Of a stretch of 64,000 bases of DNA, positions 48,690-58,119 are shown one piece after another; the stretch's first letter is position 1; each line of letters opens with the position of its first letter. The notes under the pieces were generated by a model. That model saw only the letters and a program-made list of their open reading frames with translations, was not told where the DNA came from and searched no databases. Source of the stretch: Pantoea vagans (GTDB taxonomy: Bacteria > Pseudomonadota > Gammaproteobacteria > Enterobacterales > Enterobacteriaceae); the NCBI RefSeq assembly GCF_001506165.1, contig NZ_CP011427.1, forward strand, positions 1,736,001 to 1,800,000. Reading direction: 5' to 3'. The position numbers and the translations under genes are program-made.

Positions 48690-48701
48690 CCCAGACCAGC
48701 G

Positions 48702-50687
48702 TTAAACGCGGGCAGGATGCTTAGCCAGCCAATGCCCGAGCTGTTCTGCGGGCATTGGTTTTGCATAATAATAGCCCTGACGTCCATCGACACCGTTGGT
48801 TAACACGAACTTTTCTTCGGCTTTAGTTTCAATACCTTCAGCGATCACCTGCAGCTCAAGGGCTTTAGCCACAGCAACAATGGCGCGTACCAGTGACTGT
48901 GCAACCGGCTGTTTATTGATGTTCCGCACAAAGCTTTGATCAAGCTTAATCGCATCAATGGGTACGCGAGCCAGCTGAGAAAGCGAGGAGTAACCAGTAC
49001 CAAAATCATCGAGATGAACCTGAGCACCCAGCTCCTGGAACTGTTTCATCAACGACAGCGCGCCCGCTTCATTTTCGATCAGGCAGCTTTCGGTCAATTC
49101 GATATCAATCGGACAATCGTTGAGGCCCGCCTCACTCAAAGCCTGCTTCAAATCGCTGTAAATACTTTGATCAATCAGTTGCTTAGCTGAAACATTAACC
49201 GCAACTCTTAAGTAGATGCCTTCACTGCGCCACTGAATGATTTGTTGCAACACGTTAAGCATCACCCAGCGGCCAAGTGGCACAATCAGGCCGGACTCTT
49301 CGGCATAGGAGATGAAATCTCCAGGCGGCACCAAACCGCGTTCAGGCGAGTTCCAGCGCACCAGCGCTTCAGCGCTGCGCACTTCGCCATCGCGGTCCAG
49401 TTTAGGCTGGTAGTAAACCACCAAATGCTCCAGCTCCAGCGCTTTACGCAGGTTGGTATCAAGCCATAAATACTCGAAAACACGCTGGTTCATCTCGTTG
49501 GCGAACACGCAGAACTTGCCGCGACCATTCTCTTTCGCGTGATACATCGCGGTATCGGCGTTGCGAATCAGGCTTTCGCGATCTTCGCCATGCAAAGGGG
49601 CGAGGGCGATACCAATTGAGCAGCCGCTGTAGACCTCAATCAGGCCGACGCGGAACGGCTGGCGCAGGCGCTCAAGAATGCGCGATGCCATCGCTTCCAG
49701 CGCCGCCTGGCTGGTGTGTTCGGCCAGCACCACAAACTCATCACCGCCCAGGCGCGCGAGAGTCTGATCTTTGCCAAGGCAGCTCAGAATGGCTAACGAC
49801 ACGGCCTGCAGGAGTTGGTCGCCAAACATATGGCCGTAAGCGTCGTTAACCTTCTTAAAATTGTCTAAATCGAGGTAAACCACGCCGGTTTGACTGCCGT
49901 TAGCCAGTTCCAGTGCCAGACTTATCTGTTGATGGATGGCATTACGGTTCGGCAAACCGGTCACGGTATCGGTATTGGCGAGCACGCGCAGGCGTTCCTG
50001 GGCACGTCGCTCTTCTGTGATGTCTGTTCCAGAACAGATGAGGAAAATTTCATTTTTCCCGCTACCACTGTGAACGAACTTATTACGAAACAGAAACAGT
50101 CGTTGACCTTTTTTGGTTTTAATCCAGCGTTCTACTTCGTAAGAATTGCCATCGCGGAAGAAACCGGCGATGTTACGACGCGAAGCCTGCGCTTCCTGCT
50201 TGGTCATAAACAGCTGAAATACGTTGCGGCCGATCACTTCCTGCTCTTTCAGACCGGTATACTCTTCGCTTAAGCGGTTGAAACGCTGGATGTTACCGCG
50301 TTGATCAAGGATCACAATCACCGAGTTAGCTTCAGAAACCACTTGCTCAGCGAAAGATAAGCCCAGCGTTAAATCACGGGCCACGGAAGAGGTGTCTCCC
50401 CAGGCGGAAGAGGTGCCGGCCCAGGTGGATTGATTCACTTTGCGCCCCACAAAGTGCATTGGCACGGGCGATCCATGCAAAGAGAGCGTGAGGTTGATAC
50501 TGGAGGTGATAACCGTCATCGCGCGTAACAGGCTTGCCTGTGCAGGCGTCAGGGCAATCGCCAGATTGGTGCGCGCGTTCTCGTCTTCGGCAAAATGCAG
50601 AGCATCGCTATCTGAAGTTAAACGCCAATGAGGGCTGGTTGTGCCAAACAAGGTGTATAGCAGCGTTTGCCCTTGTTCATCGGTCAT
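48702..50687 (-). CDS. pdeR: PdeR/RpfR-type PAS-GGDEF-EAL cyclic-di-GMP enzyme
   Basis: A 661-residue cytosolic protein, equal in length to E. coli PdeR (Gmr). An N-terminal 100-residue region corresponding to the RpfF-interaction domain of RpfR proteins precedes a PAS domain (about 110-235), a GGDEF domain with intact motif GGDEF (314-318), and an EAL domain (EAL at 440-442; DDFGTGYSSLSQL, LDQSFVRNI). In RpfR, cis-2-dodecenoic acid binds the PAS domain and stimulates c-di-GMP hydrolysis; in E. coli PdeR controls curli genes with DgcM and MlrA. Neighbouring rpfF argues for signal reception here. Start chosen at MTDEQGQTLL, with GGAGGA upstream. Confidence 0.93.
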   Translation of the reverse strand: MTDEQGQTLLYTLFGTTSPHWRLTSDSDALHFAEDENARTNLAIALTPAQASLLRAMTVITSSINLTLSLHGSPVPMHFVGRKVNQSTWAGTSSAWGDTSSVARDLTLGLSFAEQVVSEANSVIVILDQRGNIQRFNRLSEEYTGLKEQEVIGRNVFQLFMTKQEAQASRRNIAGFFRDGNSYEVERWIKTKKGQRLFLFRNKFVHSGSGKNEIFLICSGTDITEERRAQERLRVLANTDTVTGLPNRNAIHQQISLALELANGSQTGVVYLDLDNFKKVNDAYGHMFGDQLLQAVSLAILSCLGKDQTLARLGGDEFVVLAEHTSQAALEAMASRILERLRQPFRVGLIEVYSGCSIGIALAPLHGEDRESLIRNADTAMYHAKENGRGKFCVFANEMNQRVFEYLWLDTNLRKALELEHLVVYYQPKLDRDGEVRSAEALVRWNSPERGLVPPGDFISYAEESGLIVPLGRWVMLNVLQQIIQWRSEGIYLRVAVNVSAKQLIDQSIYSDLKQALSEAGLNDCPIDIELTESCLIENEAGALSLMKQFQELGAQVHLDDFGTGYSSLSQLARVPIDAIKLDQSFVRNINKQPVAQSLVRAIVAVAKALELQVIAEGIETKAEEKFVLTNGVDGRQGYYYAKPMPAEQLGHWLAKHPARV

Positions 50688-50810
50688 GGAAACTTCCTCC
50701 GGGGAAATGCTCAGCGGTCGGTATCTCATTATTTTAGCAACAGTATTCAACCTCCAGCATCAGCACAAGATGCAAACCAAATATATTTTTGTTTTCACTA
50801 AAGAATGGCA

Positions 50811-50836
50811 CGAAAAAGCCCCGAAAATCGGGGCTC
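50811..50836 (-). terminator. Terminator after the ybdD-like gene
   Basis: AGCCCCGA-AAA-TCGGGGCT (50817-50835), followed on the minus strand by TTTTTCGTG. It ends the cstA-ybdD transcript upstream of pdeR. Confidence 0.88.
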
Positions 50837-50843
50837 AGATTTG

Positions 50844-51140
50844 TCAGCAAGGACACTTGCCCAGCTTGCCAGCCTGGCTGGGAAAACGCGCCTCAAGGCA
50901 ATAGCGATGGAAGGCGCGTTCATCCATTGGCGTCTGCCCAGGATGATGTTGGCGCATATGCTTCAGATAAGTTTGATAGTCATGAACGCCAACCATTAAG
51001 CGAAAACTTTGTTGTAGTCCCTGCCAGATCCGTTGCCAGCGATTAAGAGTTTGCCCAGCCGTCTCGGTTGCGATCGGTAAGCAGTGCTTGATATGCCAGA
51101 CACCGACCGGTTTTCTCCAGCGAAAAATGGACTCAGACAT
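50844..51140 (-). CDS. YbdD/YjiX family protein with N-terminal extension
   Basis: A 98-residue protein whose second half (LMVGVHDYQTYLKHMRQHHPGQTPMD ... EARFPSQAGKLGKCPC) is the YbdD/YjiX domain, normally 65-67 residues. The extra 30 residues start MSESIFRWRKPVGVWHIKHC. Family members are always paired with CstA/BtsT transporters; YbdD is required for pyruvate uptake by CstA. It overlaps the transporter gene by 8 bp. An internal start giving a shorter product cannot be excluded. Confidence 0.82.
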   Translation of the reverse strand: MSESIFRWRKPVGVWHIKHCLPIATETAGQTLNRWQRIWQGLQQSFRLMVGVHDYQTYLKHMRQHHPGQTPMDERAFHRYCLEARFPSQAGKLGKCPC

Positions 51141-53199
51141 TTCGCACCTCTTTACGCAGTGAGATTTCAGATTCGTGGGTGGTAGGCAGGTGGCTGCGCA
51201 ACGCCCGGCGGATGACAAAGAAGGCGGCAATTAGCATGGTGACGGCCACCAGCATAAAGAACCCGCACAGGGCCGCGTTAATCTGATTACTAAACACGAT
51301 GGTTTGCATGTCGGCCACGGTTTTTGCCGGCGCGATGATCACACCTTCATCAATGCCCTTACGGAACTTGTTGGCTTGGGCAAGGAAACCAATGGACGGC
51401 TTCTCATGGAAGATCTTCTGCCAGCCTGCCGTCATTGAGGTCACAAACAGCCACGCGGTTGGCAGAATCGTCACCCACGCGTAACGCTGTTTCTTCATTT
51501 TGAACAGCACCACTGTACCCAGAATCAATGCCATCGAGGCCAGCATCTGGTTGCCAATGCCAAACAGTGGCCACAGCGTGTTGATGCCGCCCAGCGGATC
51601 GACCACACCCTGATAAACAAAGAAACCCCAGCCCGCCACGGCAACGGTGGTGCCCGCCATATTACCCAGCCAGGAGCGGTTGTTGGCCATAGAAGGCACC
51701 ACGGTACCCACCAGATCCTGCACCATAAAGCGACAGGCACGGGTGCCGGCATCCACCGCCGTCAGGATAAACAGCGCCTCAAACAGGATGGCGAAGTGAT
51801 ACCAGAAGGCCATCATCACGCGGCTGTTAAACACTTCGGTGATGATGTGCGCCATGCCTACAGCAAAGGTCGGTGCGCCACCTGCACGGGACAACACGGT
51901 GGATTCCCCAACATCACGGGCAATGCCACTCAGCATTTCAGGCGTCACCACAAAGCCCCAGCCGTTAATCACCTGAGAAGCACTCTCCACGGTGGTGCCA
52001 ATCAGCGCGGCAGGGGCGTTCATGGCGAAGTAAACGCCCGGATCAAGCACGGAGGCGCAAATCAACGCCATAATGGCTACGAACGACTCCATCAGCATCG
52101 CGCCATAGCCGATAAAACGGATATGACTTTCGCGTTCCACCAGTTTCGGTGTCGTGCCGCTGGAGACCAGCGCATGGAAGCCGGAGATGGCTCCACAGGC
52201 GATGGTGATAAACAGGAACGGGAACAGCGCGCCAGAGAACACGGGGCCGCTGCCATCAATAAATTTGGTTACCGCCGGCATTTTCAGTTCTGGCATGGCA
52301 AACAAAATGCCCACCGCCAGACCGATGATCACGCCGATTTTCAGGAAGGTCGAGAGGTAGTCACGCGGTGCCAGCAGCAGCCACACCGGCAGGGAAGAGG
52401 CGACGAAGCCGTAGATCACCAGCACCCACGTCAGTTCGGTCCCTTTCAGGGTGAACAGCGGTCCCCAGTAGGGATCGGCCGCCACATCACCACCGTAAAT
52501 GATCGCTGCCATCATCAGCACAAAGCCAATGATCGAGACTTCAGCGATTTTGCCAGGGCGCAGATAACGCATATAGACGCCCATAAACAGGGCAATCGGA
52601 ATGGTTGCTGCGATGGTAAACAGTCCCCATGGGCTGTTGGCCAGCGCTTTCACCACCACCAGCGCCAGCGCGGACAGGATGATAATCATCACGCCGAGCG
52701 CCCCCAGCATGGTGACTACACCAGCAAAAGATCCCAGTTCCTGACGCGCCATTTCACCTAATGAACGGCCATCACGGCGGGTAGAGATAAACAGAATCAG
52801 GAAGTCTTGCACCGCACCGGCCAGCATCACACCGACCAGAATCCAGATTGTGCCAGGCAAGAACCCCATTTGCGCCGCGAGGATCGGGCCAACCAGCGGG
52901 CCAGCACCGGCGATCGCCGCGAAGTGGTGACCAAACAGCACCCATTTGTTGGTGGGCACATAGTCGAGGCCGTCATTCAGGCGCTCCGCAGGGGTGCGGC
53001 GACGGTCATCCAGTTCGAAAATACGTTCAGCAATAAACAGGCTGTAAAAGCGATAGGCAATGCTGTAGCAGGCCACGGAGGCAATAACCAGCCAGACGGC
53101 ATTGACGTGCTCGCCGCGGCTGAGTGCCAGCATGGCAAACGCACCAGCACCAATTAACGCCACCGCTAACCAGATCAATCCGGTTTTGACGTTGTTCAT
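51133..53199 (-). CDS. cstA: CstA-family pyruvate/peptide transporter
   Basis: A 688-residue inner-membrane carbon-starvation protein with some 16-18 helices. Family motifs include NKWVLFGHHFAAIAGAGPL, QDFLILFISTRRDGRSLGEM and GAISGFHALVSSGTTPKL. Homologues CstA and BtsT take up pyruvate (and possibly peptides) by proton symport. It is closer in length to CstA (701) than BtsT (716), but the choice is not firm. AAGGAGTTAACAC precedes the ATG. In E. coli no such gene lies between pdeR and rnb. Confidence 0.9.
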   Translation of the reverse strand: MNNVKTGLIWLAVALIGAGAFAMLALSRGEHVNAVWLVIASVACYSIAYRFYSLFIAERIFELDDRRRTPAERLNDGLDYVPTNKWVLFGHHFAAIAGAGPLVGPILAAQMGFLPGTIWILVGVMLAGAVQDFLILFISTRRDGRSLGEMARQELGSFAGVVTMLGALGVMIIILSALALVVVKALANSPWGLFTIAATIPIALFMGVYMRYLRPGKIAEVSIIGFVLMMAAIIYGGDVAADPYWGPLFTLKGTELTWVLVIYGFVASSLPVWLLLAPRDYLSTFLKIGVIIGLAVGILFAMPELKMPAVTKFIDGSGPVFSGALFPFLFITIACGAISGFHALVSSGTTPKLVERESHIRFIGYGAMLMESFVAIMALICASVLDPGVYFAMNAPAALIGTTVESASQVINGWGFVVTPEMLSGIARDVGESTVLSRAGGAPTFAVGMAHIITEVFNSRVMMAFWYHFAILFEALFILTAVDAGTRACRFMVQDLVGTVVPSMANNRSWLGNMAGTTVAVAGWGFFVYQGVVDPLGGINTLWPLFGIGNQMLASMALILGTVVLFKMKKQRYAWVTILPTAWLFVTSMTAGWQKIFHEKPSIGFLAQANKFRKGIDEGVIIAPAKTVADMQTIVFSNQINAALCGFFMLVAVTMLIAAFFVIRRALRSHLPTTHESEISLRKEVRNV

Positions 53200-53347
53200 G
53201 TGTTAACTCCTTGTAGGGACCGGGAAAATAAGCGATCGGATACAACAAGTTAAAAGTAATGTAATGAATTGTTAACGAAAGGGAGTCGAATCAGAAGTGT
53301 GAAGCGGGAGGCAAATTTAACTTCAGATAAAACGGAGGAAGGGAAAT

Positions 53348-53371
53348 GCGGGATAGCAGATGTTATCCCGC
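53348..53371. other. Hairpin in the cstA upstream region
   Basis: GCGGGATA and TATCCCGC (53348-53355, 53364-53371) form a perfect 8-bp stem about 150 bp upstream of cstA and next to the ERIC element. It could end rnb-side read-through or be an operator. Confidence 0.3.
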
Positions 53372-53383
53372 CAGCATTGCTGC

Positions 53384-53503
53384 TTATACCCGTCATACTT
53401 CGAACCGCAGCTGCGTTGGCTGCGCGTGCTCACCCCAGTCACTTACTGATGTAAGCTTCTGGGGATTCACTCACTTGCCGCAATTCGAATTATTTTGGGT
53501 TTA
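53384..53503. repeat. ERIC element (enterobacterial repetitive intergenic consensus)
   Basis: About 120 bp of imperfect palindrome bounded by TATACCC and GGGTTTA. It contains GCTCACCCCAGTCACTTAC and ATGTAAGCTTCTGGGGATTC, the core strings of the ERIC consensus (the sites used by ERIC2 and ERIC1R primers). Its right end includes the rnb stop codon. These elements are non-coding miniature repeats that can fold in RNA. Confidence 0.9.
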
Positions 53504-55435
53504 GGCAGCTGGACGCGCCACGACACTGCGGGTTTCCATACGCACTTCGGCGATGGTCACATCGATAATGTCGGTCACGCGATAGGCCACTTCGCCTTTG
53601 ATCTGCACGGTGCCACTCTCTTGCGAGCACACCAGCTCATCACGCACCGCGTGAATGAACGGGGCAGGGATAAAGGCAACGGCACCATTTTCCAGCAGAC
53701 GCACACGCATGCCACCACGAGAAACGTCGATAATCTCCGCGCTGAACTTGCGGTCAGTGCCAGCAGACGGCGCAAGGAAACGCGCATACAGCCAGTCACC
53801 GACATCACGCTCAGCCATGCGGTTCAGACGACGACGCTCACTCATAATGGTGGTGACGTCATCGTTAGGACGCGCAATGCTCTCGCCACGTACGATAGCT
53901 TTTAGCAGGCGATGGTTGATCATGTCGCCGTACTTACGAATTGGCGAAGTCCAGGTCGCGTAGGCTTCGAGGCCAAGGCCAAAGTGTGGGCCCGGCTCGG
54001 TGCCGACTTCGGCAAAGCTCTGGAAACGACGGATACGGCTGTCGAGGTATTGCGTTGGCTGTGCATCCAGTTCACGGCGCAGCTGGCGGAAACCGTCCAG
54101 CGTAGTGATCGCCTGAGGGTCAACGGTAATACCGTGACCGGCCAACACGCCAGCGGCTTGCTCGGCATTCGCCAGGTCAAAACCGGTGTGCAGGTTGTAA
54201 ATACCGAAGCCCAACTTCTCTTGCAGCGTTTTTGCTGCACAGACGTTAGCCAGAATCATCGCCTCTTCTACAATGCGGTTAGCGATGCGACGTGGCTCAG
54301 AGATGATATCCAGCACTTCGCCTTTCTCACCCAGCACGAAGCGGTAGTCAGGGCGATCTTTGAACACCAGCGCATGGGTTTGACGCCACTCGCTGCGGGC
54401 CAGGCACACACGATGCAGCAGACGGATCTGCTCAGCAATGGCGTCATTTTCAGGCTGCCAGCTGCCGGTATTTTCCAGCCAGTCGGAGACTTCGTCATAA
54501 ACCAGTTTGGCTTTAGATTCGATCCAGGCCGCGAAGAAGTGCACATCGTCAGCCAGGCTGCCGTCTGGCAGCACGGTGACTCGGCAGGCCAACGCTGGGC
54601 GACGCACGTCAGGACGCAGTGAACAGACATTGTCAGACAGTTCACGCGGCAGCATTGGGATGTTGAAGCCCGGCAAGTAGTTGGTAAAGGCACGCTTAGA
54701 CGCGAGTTTATCCAGCTCACTGCCTTCTGCCACATAGGCAGTAGGATCGGCGATGGCGATGGTCAGTGACACGTTGCCGTCGGCGGTGGTTTCGACATAC
54801 AGCGCATCATCCATATCTTCGGTGCTGGCGCTGTCGATGGTCACGAAGTTCAGTGCGGTCAGATCTTCACGCTGTAAATGTTCGTCGAGCATCTCACCGA
54901 AGGCCACTTTCGGCGCTTCGCGCTCCAGATTATGGCGCGACAGGGTGACCCACCACGGCGCAAGGTGATCGTCCGCAGTGACAATGAATTCAGTCAGTTC
55001 AGCATAAAAACCGCGATCGCCTTTCAGCGGGTGGCGACGCATTTCTGCCACAGCCCAGTCACCGTTCTGGAATTCATGCGTGACATCGCGCGCCGCGCGG
55101 CATTGAATCGCATCTTTCAACAGAGGATGGTCAGGGACAATCGACAGGCGGTCATCCTTCTTCTGGACGCGACCGACAAAGCGGGACAGGAACGGCTCGA
55201 TCAGGGTTTCCGGCTCGGCACTCTCGCGATCTTTATCAGTGTGGATCACCGCTGAAATACGGTCACCGTGCATCACTTTTTTCATCTGCGGAGGAGGAAT
55301 GAAGTAGCTTTTTTGGGCATCGACTTCAAGGAAGCCAAACCCTTTTTCCGTGCCTTTCACAACACCTTCGGCGCGCGGAGTTTGCGCGTGAAGCTTCTCT
55401 TTCAGCTGCGCGAGCAGCGGGTTATCCTGGAACAT
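53501..55435 (-). CDS. rnb: Exoribonuclease II
   Basis: Processive 3'-5' RNA exonuclease (644 residues, same as E. coli). N-terminal cold-shock RNA-binding domains, then the RNB catalytic domain with acidic metal ligands in [16 protein letters not shown], the [13 protein letters not shown] stretch, the [20 protein letters not shown] motif, and a C-terminal S1 domain ([22 protein letters not shown]). Its stop codon lies in the end of an ERIC repeat, so the mRNA 3' end is probably formed by the repeat. Confidence 0.97.
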   Translation of the reverse strand: MFQDNPLLAQLKEKLHAQTPRAEGVVKGTEKGFGFLEVDAQKSYFIPPPQMKKVMHGDRISAVIHTDKDRESAEPETLIEPFLSRFVGRVQKKDDRLSIVPDHPLLKDAIQCRAARDVTHEFQNGDWAVAEMRRHPLKGDRGFYAELTEFIVTADDHLAPWWVTLSRHNLEREAPKVAFGEMLDEHLQREDLTALNFVTIDSASTEDMDDALYVETTADGNVSLTIAIADPTAYVAEGSELDKLASKRAFTNYLPGFNIPMLPRELSDNVCSLRPDVRRPALACRVTVLPDGSLADDVHFFAAWIESKAKLVYDEVSDWLENTGSWQPENDAIAEQIRLLHRVCLARSEWRQTHALVFKDRPDYRFVLGEKGEVLDIISEPRRIANRIVEEAMILANVCAAKTLQEKLGFGIYNLHTGFDLANAEQAAGVLAGHGITVDPQAITTLDGFRQLRRELDAQPTQYLDSRIRRFQSFAEVGTEPGPHFGLGLEAYATWTSPIRKYGDMINHRLLKAIVRGESIARPNDDVTTIMSERRRLNRMAERDVGDWLYARFLAPSAGTDRKFSAEIIDVSRGGMRVRLLENGAVAFIPAPFIHAVRDELVCSQESGTVQIKGEVAYRVTDIIDVTIAEVRMETRSVVARPAA

Positions 55436-55512
55436 AATGTATTTAGTTTCGTGGCCTAAGAGCGGTGGACAGTTTTACGCGAATCAGGGGCGCGCGGCAA
55501 GGCCAAAACAGG

Positions 55513-55541
55513 CTAAAAAGCCGCTTTGCGCGGCTTTTTAC
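55513..55541 (-). terminator. Terminator after the ydeP-like gene
   Basis: AAAAAGCCGC-TTTGC-GCGGCTTTTT (55515-55539), a perfect 10-bp stem, between the ydeP-like stop and the rnb start on the same strand. Confidence 0.9.
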
Positions 55542-55561
55542 CTTCTGATAACGCTGATGAC

Positions 55562-57871
55562 TCAGGCGATACGCTGCGTAGGTACAGCGGCCGTTAACGC
55601 CAGTTTCACCGGCACCGATTTGGAGGTCGGTGTACCGCTGCCGTCACCATAGCTGGAAAGGGGCACCAGCGGATTGGTTTCCGGATAATAGGCCGCCAGG
55701 TTGCCACGCGGAATGTTATACGGCACCAGCTTGAAGCCGCTCACCCGGCGTGTCAGGCCATCGTTCCACAGGGTTTCAATGTCCACCAACTGACCTTCGC
55801 TGAAGCCCAGGGACGCCATATCGTCCGGATGGATAAACACCACTTCACGTTGACCGTACACCCCACGATAACGGTCATCGAGGCCGTAAATGGTGGTGTT
55901 GTACTGGTCATGCGAGCGCAGTGTTTGCAGCGTGAACGGGACTTCCACATCGTTGCCCAATTGCGGGAACAACGAGGTCGGTAGGGCTGCCGCGCTAAAC
56001 TCTGCCAGCTTAGTTGGCGTGTTGAATCGCATCTCAGCCGCGGCGCTTCCCAGATAGAAACCACCCGGAATATCACACTTGTTATTGAAATCCGCGAAGC
56101 CCGGAATGGTGGCACCGATATGGTCGCGGATCACATCATAGTTATCCGCCATGCCTAACCAGTCAATCTTGTCGCTGCCCAGCGTGGCATGTGCAATGCC
56201 GGCCACAATCGCGGTTTCAGAACGCTGTGTATCGGCCAGTGGAATCCCGACACCCTCAGATGCATGTACCATGCTGAAGGAGTCTTCAACGGTAATAAAC
56301 TGGTTGCCGCTGGCCTGACGATCGCGTTCAGTACGGCCCAGCGTCGGCAGAATCAAACCTTCGTGGCCCGGTACTAAATGGCTTCGGTTCAGTTTGGTGC
56401 TGATGTGCACGGTCAGGCCGCAATGCTGTAGCGCTTCTTCTGTCACCGGAGAGTCCGGCGCCGCCGCAGCAAGATTACCGCCCAGTGCAATCAGCACTTT
56501 GACTTCATCACGCAGCATCGCGTTCAGGGCTTCAACGGTGTTGTGGCCGTGTTCACGTGGGGGTTCGAAATCGAAATGTGCGCCCAATGCATCAAGGAAA
56601 GGTTTGTTGGGCTTCTCATCGATGCCCATGGTGCGGTTACCCTGCACATTACTATGACCACGAACCGGGCACAGACCGGCGCCTTTTTTGCCCAACTGAC
56701 CAAACAGCAGTTGCAGGTTGGTAATTTCGCGTACTGTATCCACCGAGTGTTTATGCTGGGTGATGCCCATCGCCCAGGTGATGATCACGCGTTCAGCACT
56801 CTGATAAATCGCCGCTGCTTCGCGGATCTGCGCTTCACTCAGGCCAGATTGACGCACAATGTCATCCCAGCGCGTGTTATCCACCGCCGCAAGATAATGC
56901 TCAATGCCGTGGGTATTGGCATCAATAAAGGCCTGATCAAAGATACCCGGCTCACCTGCCGCCAGGCGCTCACGTTGTACTTCCAGCAGCGTTTTCACCA
57001 TGCCGCGAATCGCCGCCATGTCACCACCCAGATTGGGCTGGTAATAGGCAGAACTAATCGTGCCTGCCATTGAGGTGACCACTTCCAGTGGCTTTTGCGG
57101 ATCGGCAAAACGCTCCAGTCCACGCTCACGCAGAGTGTTAAAGGTGACGATTTTGGCACCGTGATCGGCCGCATGACGCAGGCTGTGCAACATACGCGGA
57201 TGGTTAGTGCCCGGGTTCTGCCCGAAGACAAAAATCGCATTAGCGTGATCAAAATCGTCCAGGCGGATGGTGCCTTTACCCACGCCAATACTGCGCTTCA
57301 GGCCGGTGCCGCTCGCTTCGTGGCACATGTTTGAGCAGTCCGGGAAGTTGTTGGTGCCCATCACGCGGCCGAACAGTTGATAGAGCCATGAGGCTTCATT
57401 GCTGGCGCGACCAGAGGTGTACAGCTCCATCTGATCGGGGTGATCCATCGCATTGAGGTGTTTGGCAATCAACGCGAACGCATCATCCCAACCGATCGGT
57501 TCATAGTGATCGGTTTCGCTGTTATAGCGCATTGGGTGAGTGAGGCGGCCCTGATACTCAAGGAAGTAGTCGCTTTGCTGGTACAGGGTGCTGACACTGT
57601 GCTGAGCAAAGAATTCGGGCTCCACCACGCGACGCGTGGCTTCCCATGTGACCGCTTTGGCCCCGTTTTCACAAAAGCTAAAGGTGCTTTTGTTGTCGTC
57701 GCCCCATGCACAACCTGGGCAGTCAAAGCCACGCGCTTTGTTCATGCGCATCAGGTTACGCATGTTTTTCAGGGCAGCTTTACTATCAAGGACAAAACGA
57801 GTGGTTGCTTCCAAAGAGCCCCAACCGCCAGCAGCGGCACGATAAGGCTGAATTTTACGTTTAAATTTCAT
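55562..57871 (-). CDS. ydeP: FdhF/YdeP family molybdopterin oxidoreductase
   Basis: A 769-residue molybdenum-cofactor oxidoreductase very similar in pattern to E. coli YdeP (759), which is linked to EvgA-dependent acid resistance; the substrate is unknown. N-terminal GFDCPGCAWGD and FCENGAK cysteines may bind an Fe-S cluster. The cofactor domain shows TSGRASNEASWLYQL, NNFPDCSNMCHEASG (Cys as probable Mo ligand) and GHNPGTNHPRM-type FGQNPGTNHPRM. The C-terminal domain includes RSHDQYNTTIYGLDDRYRGVYG. No Tat signal, so cytosolic. Divergent from the PTS gene. Confidence 0.92.
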   Translation of the reverse strand: MKFKRKIQPYRAAAGGWGSLEATTRFVLDSKAALKNMRNLMRMNKARGFDCPGCAWGDDNKSTFSFCENGAKAVTWEATRRVVEPEFFAQHSVSTLYQQSDYFLEYQGRLTHPMRYNSETDHYEPIGWDDAFALIAKHLNAMDHPDQMELYTSGRASNEASWLYQLFGRVMGTNNFPDCSNMCHEASGTGLKRSIGVGKGTIRLDDFDHANAIFVFGQNPGTNHPRMLHSLRHAADHGAKIVTFNTLRERGLERFADPQKPLEVVTSMAGTISSAYYQPNLGGDMAAIRGMVKTLLEVQRERLAAGEPGIFDQAFIDANTHGIEHYLAAVDNTRWDDIVRQSGLSEAQIREAAAIYQSAERVIITWAMGITQHKHSVDTVREITNLQLLFGQLGKKGAGLCPVRGHSNVQGNRTMGIDEKPNKPFLDALGAHFDFEPPREHGHNTVEALNAMLRDEVKVLIALGGNLAAAAPDSPVTEEALQHCGLTVHISTKLNRSHLVPGHEGLILPTLGRTERDRQASGNQFITVEDSFSMVHASEGVGIPLADTQRSETAIVAGIAHATLGSDKIDWLGMADNYDVIRDHIGATIPGFADFNNKCDIPGGFYLGSAAAEMRFNTPTKLAEFSAAALPTSLFPQLGNDVEVPFTLQTLRSHDQYNTTIYGLDDRYRGVYGQREVVFIHPDDMASLGFSEGQLVDIETLWNDGLTRRVSGFKLVPYNIPRGNLAAYYPETNPLVPLSSYGDGSGTPTSKSVPVKLALTAAVPTQRIA

Positions 57872-58119
57872 GGTCGTCGCAGGCTTATTGTTTATGAATT
57901 GTTATCAGAATATGACTTCTGTTGGAAAGAAGTGTGCGACTGACAGCAAAAGTTGTCTAATTGATTGGTTTAATGGTGCGATAGAGGCGGTTTATCGCGT
58001 TACCAGGCATTAAAGCGTGATGCAGTTCAAATTCTTCAGGCTGACAGCCGGCCGCTGTGACGTGAAATATTGATAACTGACTAATAATTGCTCTTTCAAT
58101 CGAAGAAAGGGCGCGCACC

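Noticed and set aside
51796..52761. 321-codon frame antisense to the cstA-type gene
   Set aside because: Very His/Gln/Arg-rich shadow of membrane-helix codons on the opposite strand; the transporter frame is clearly the real one.
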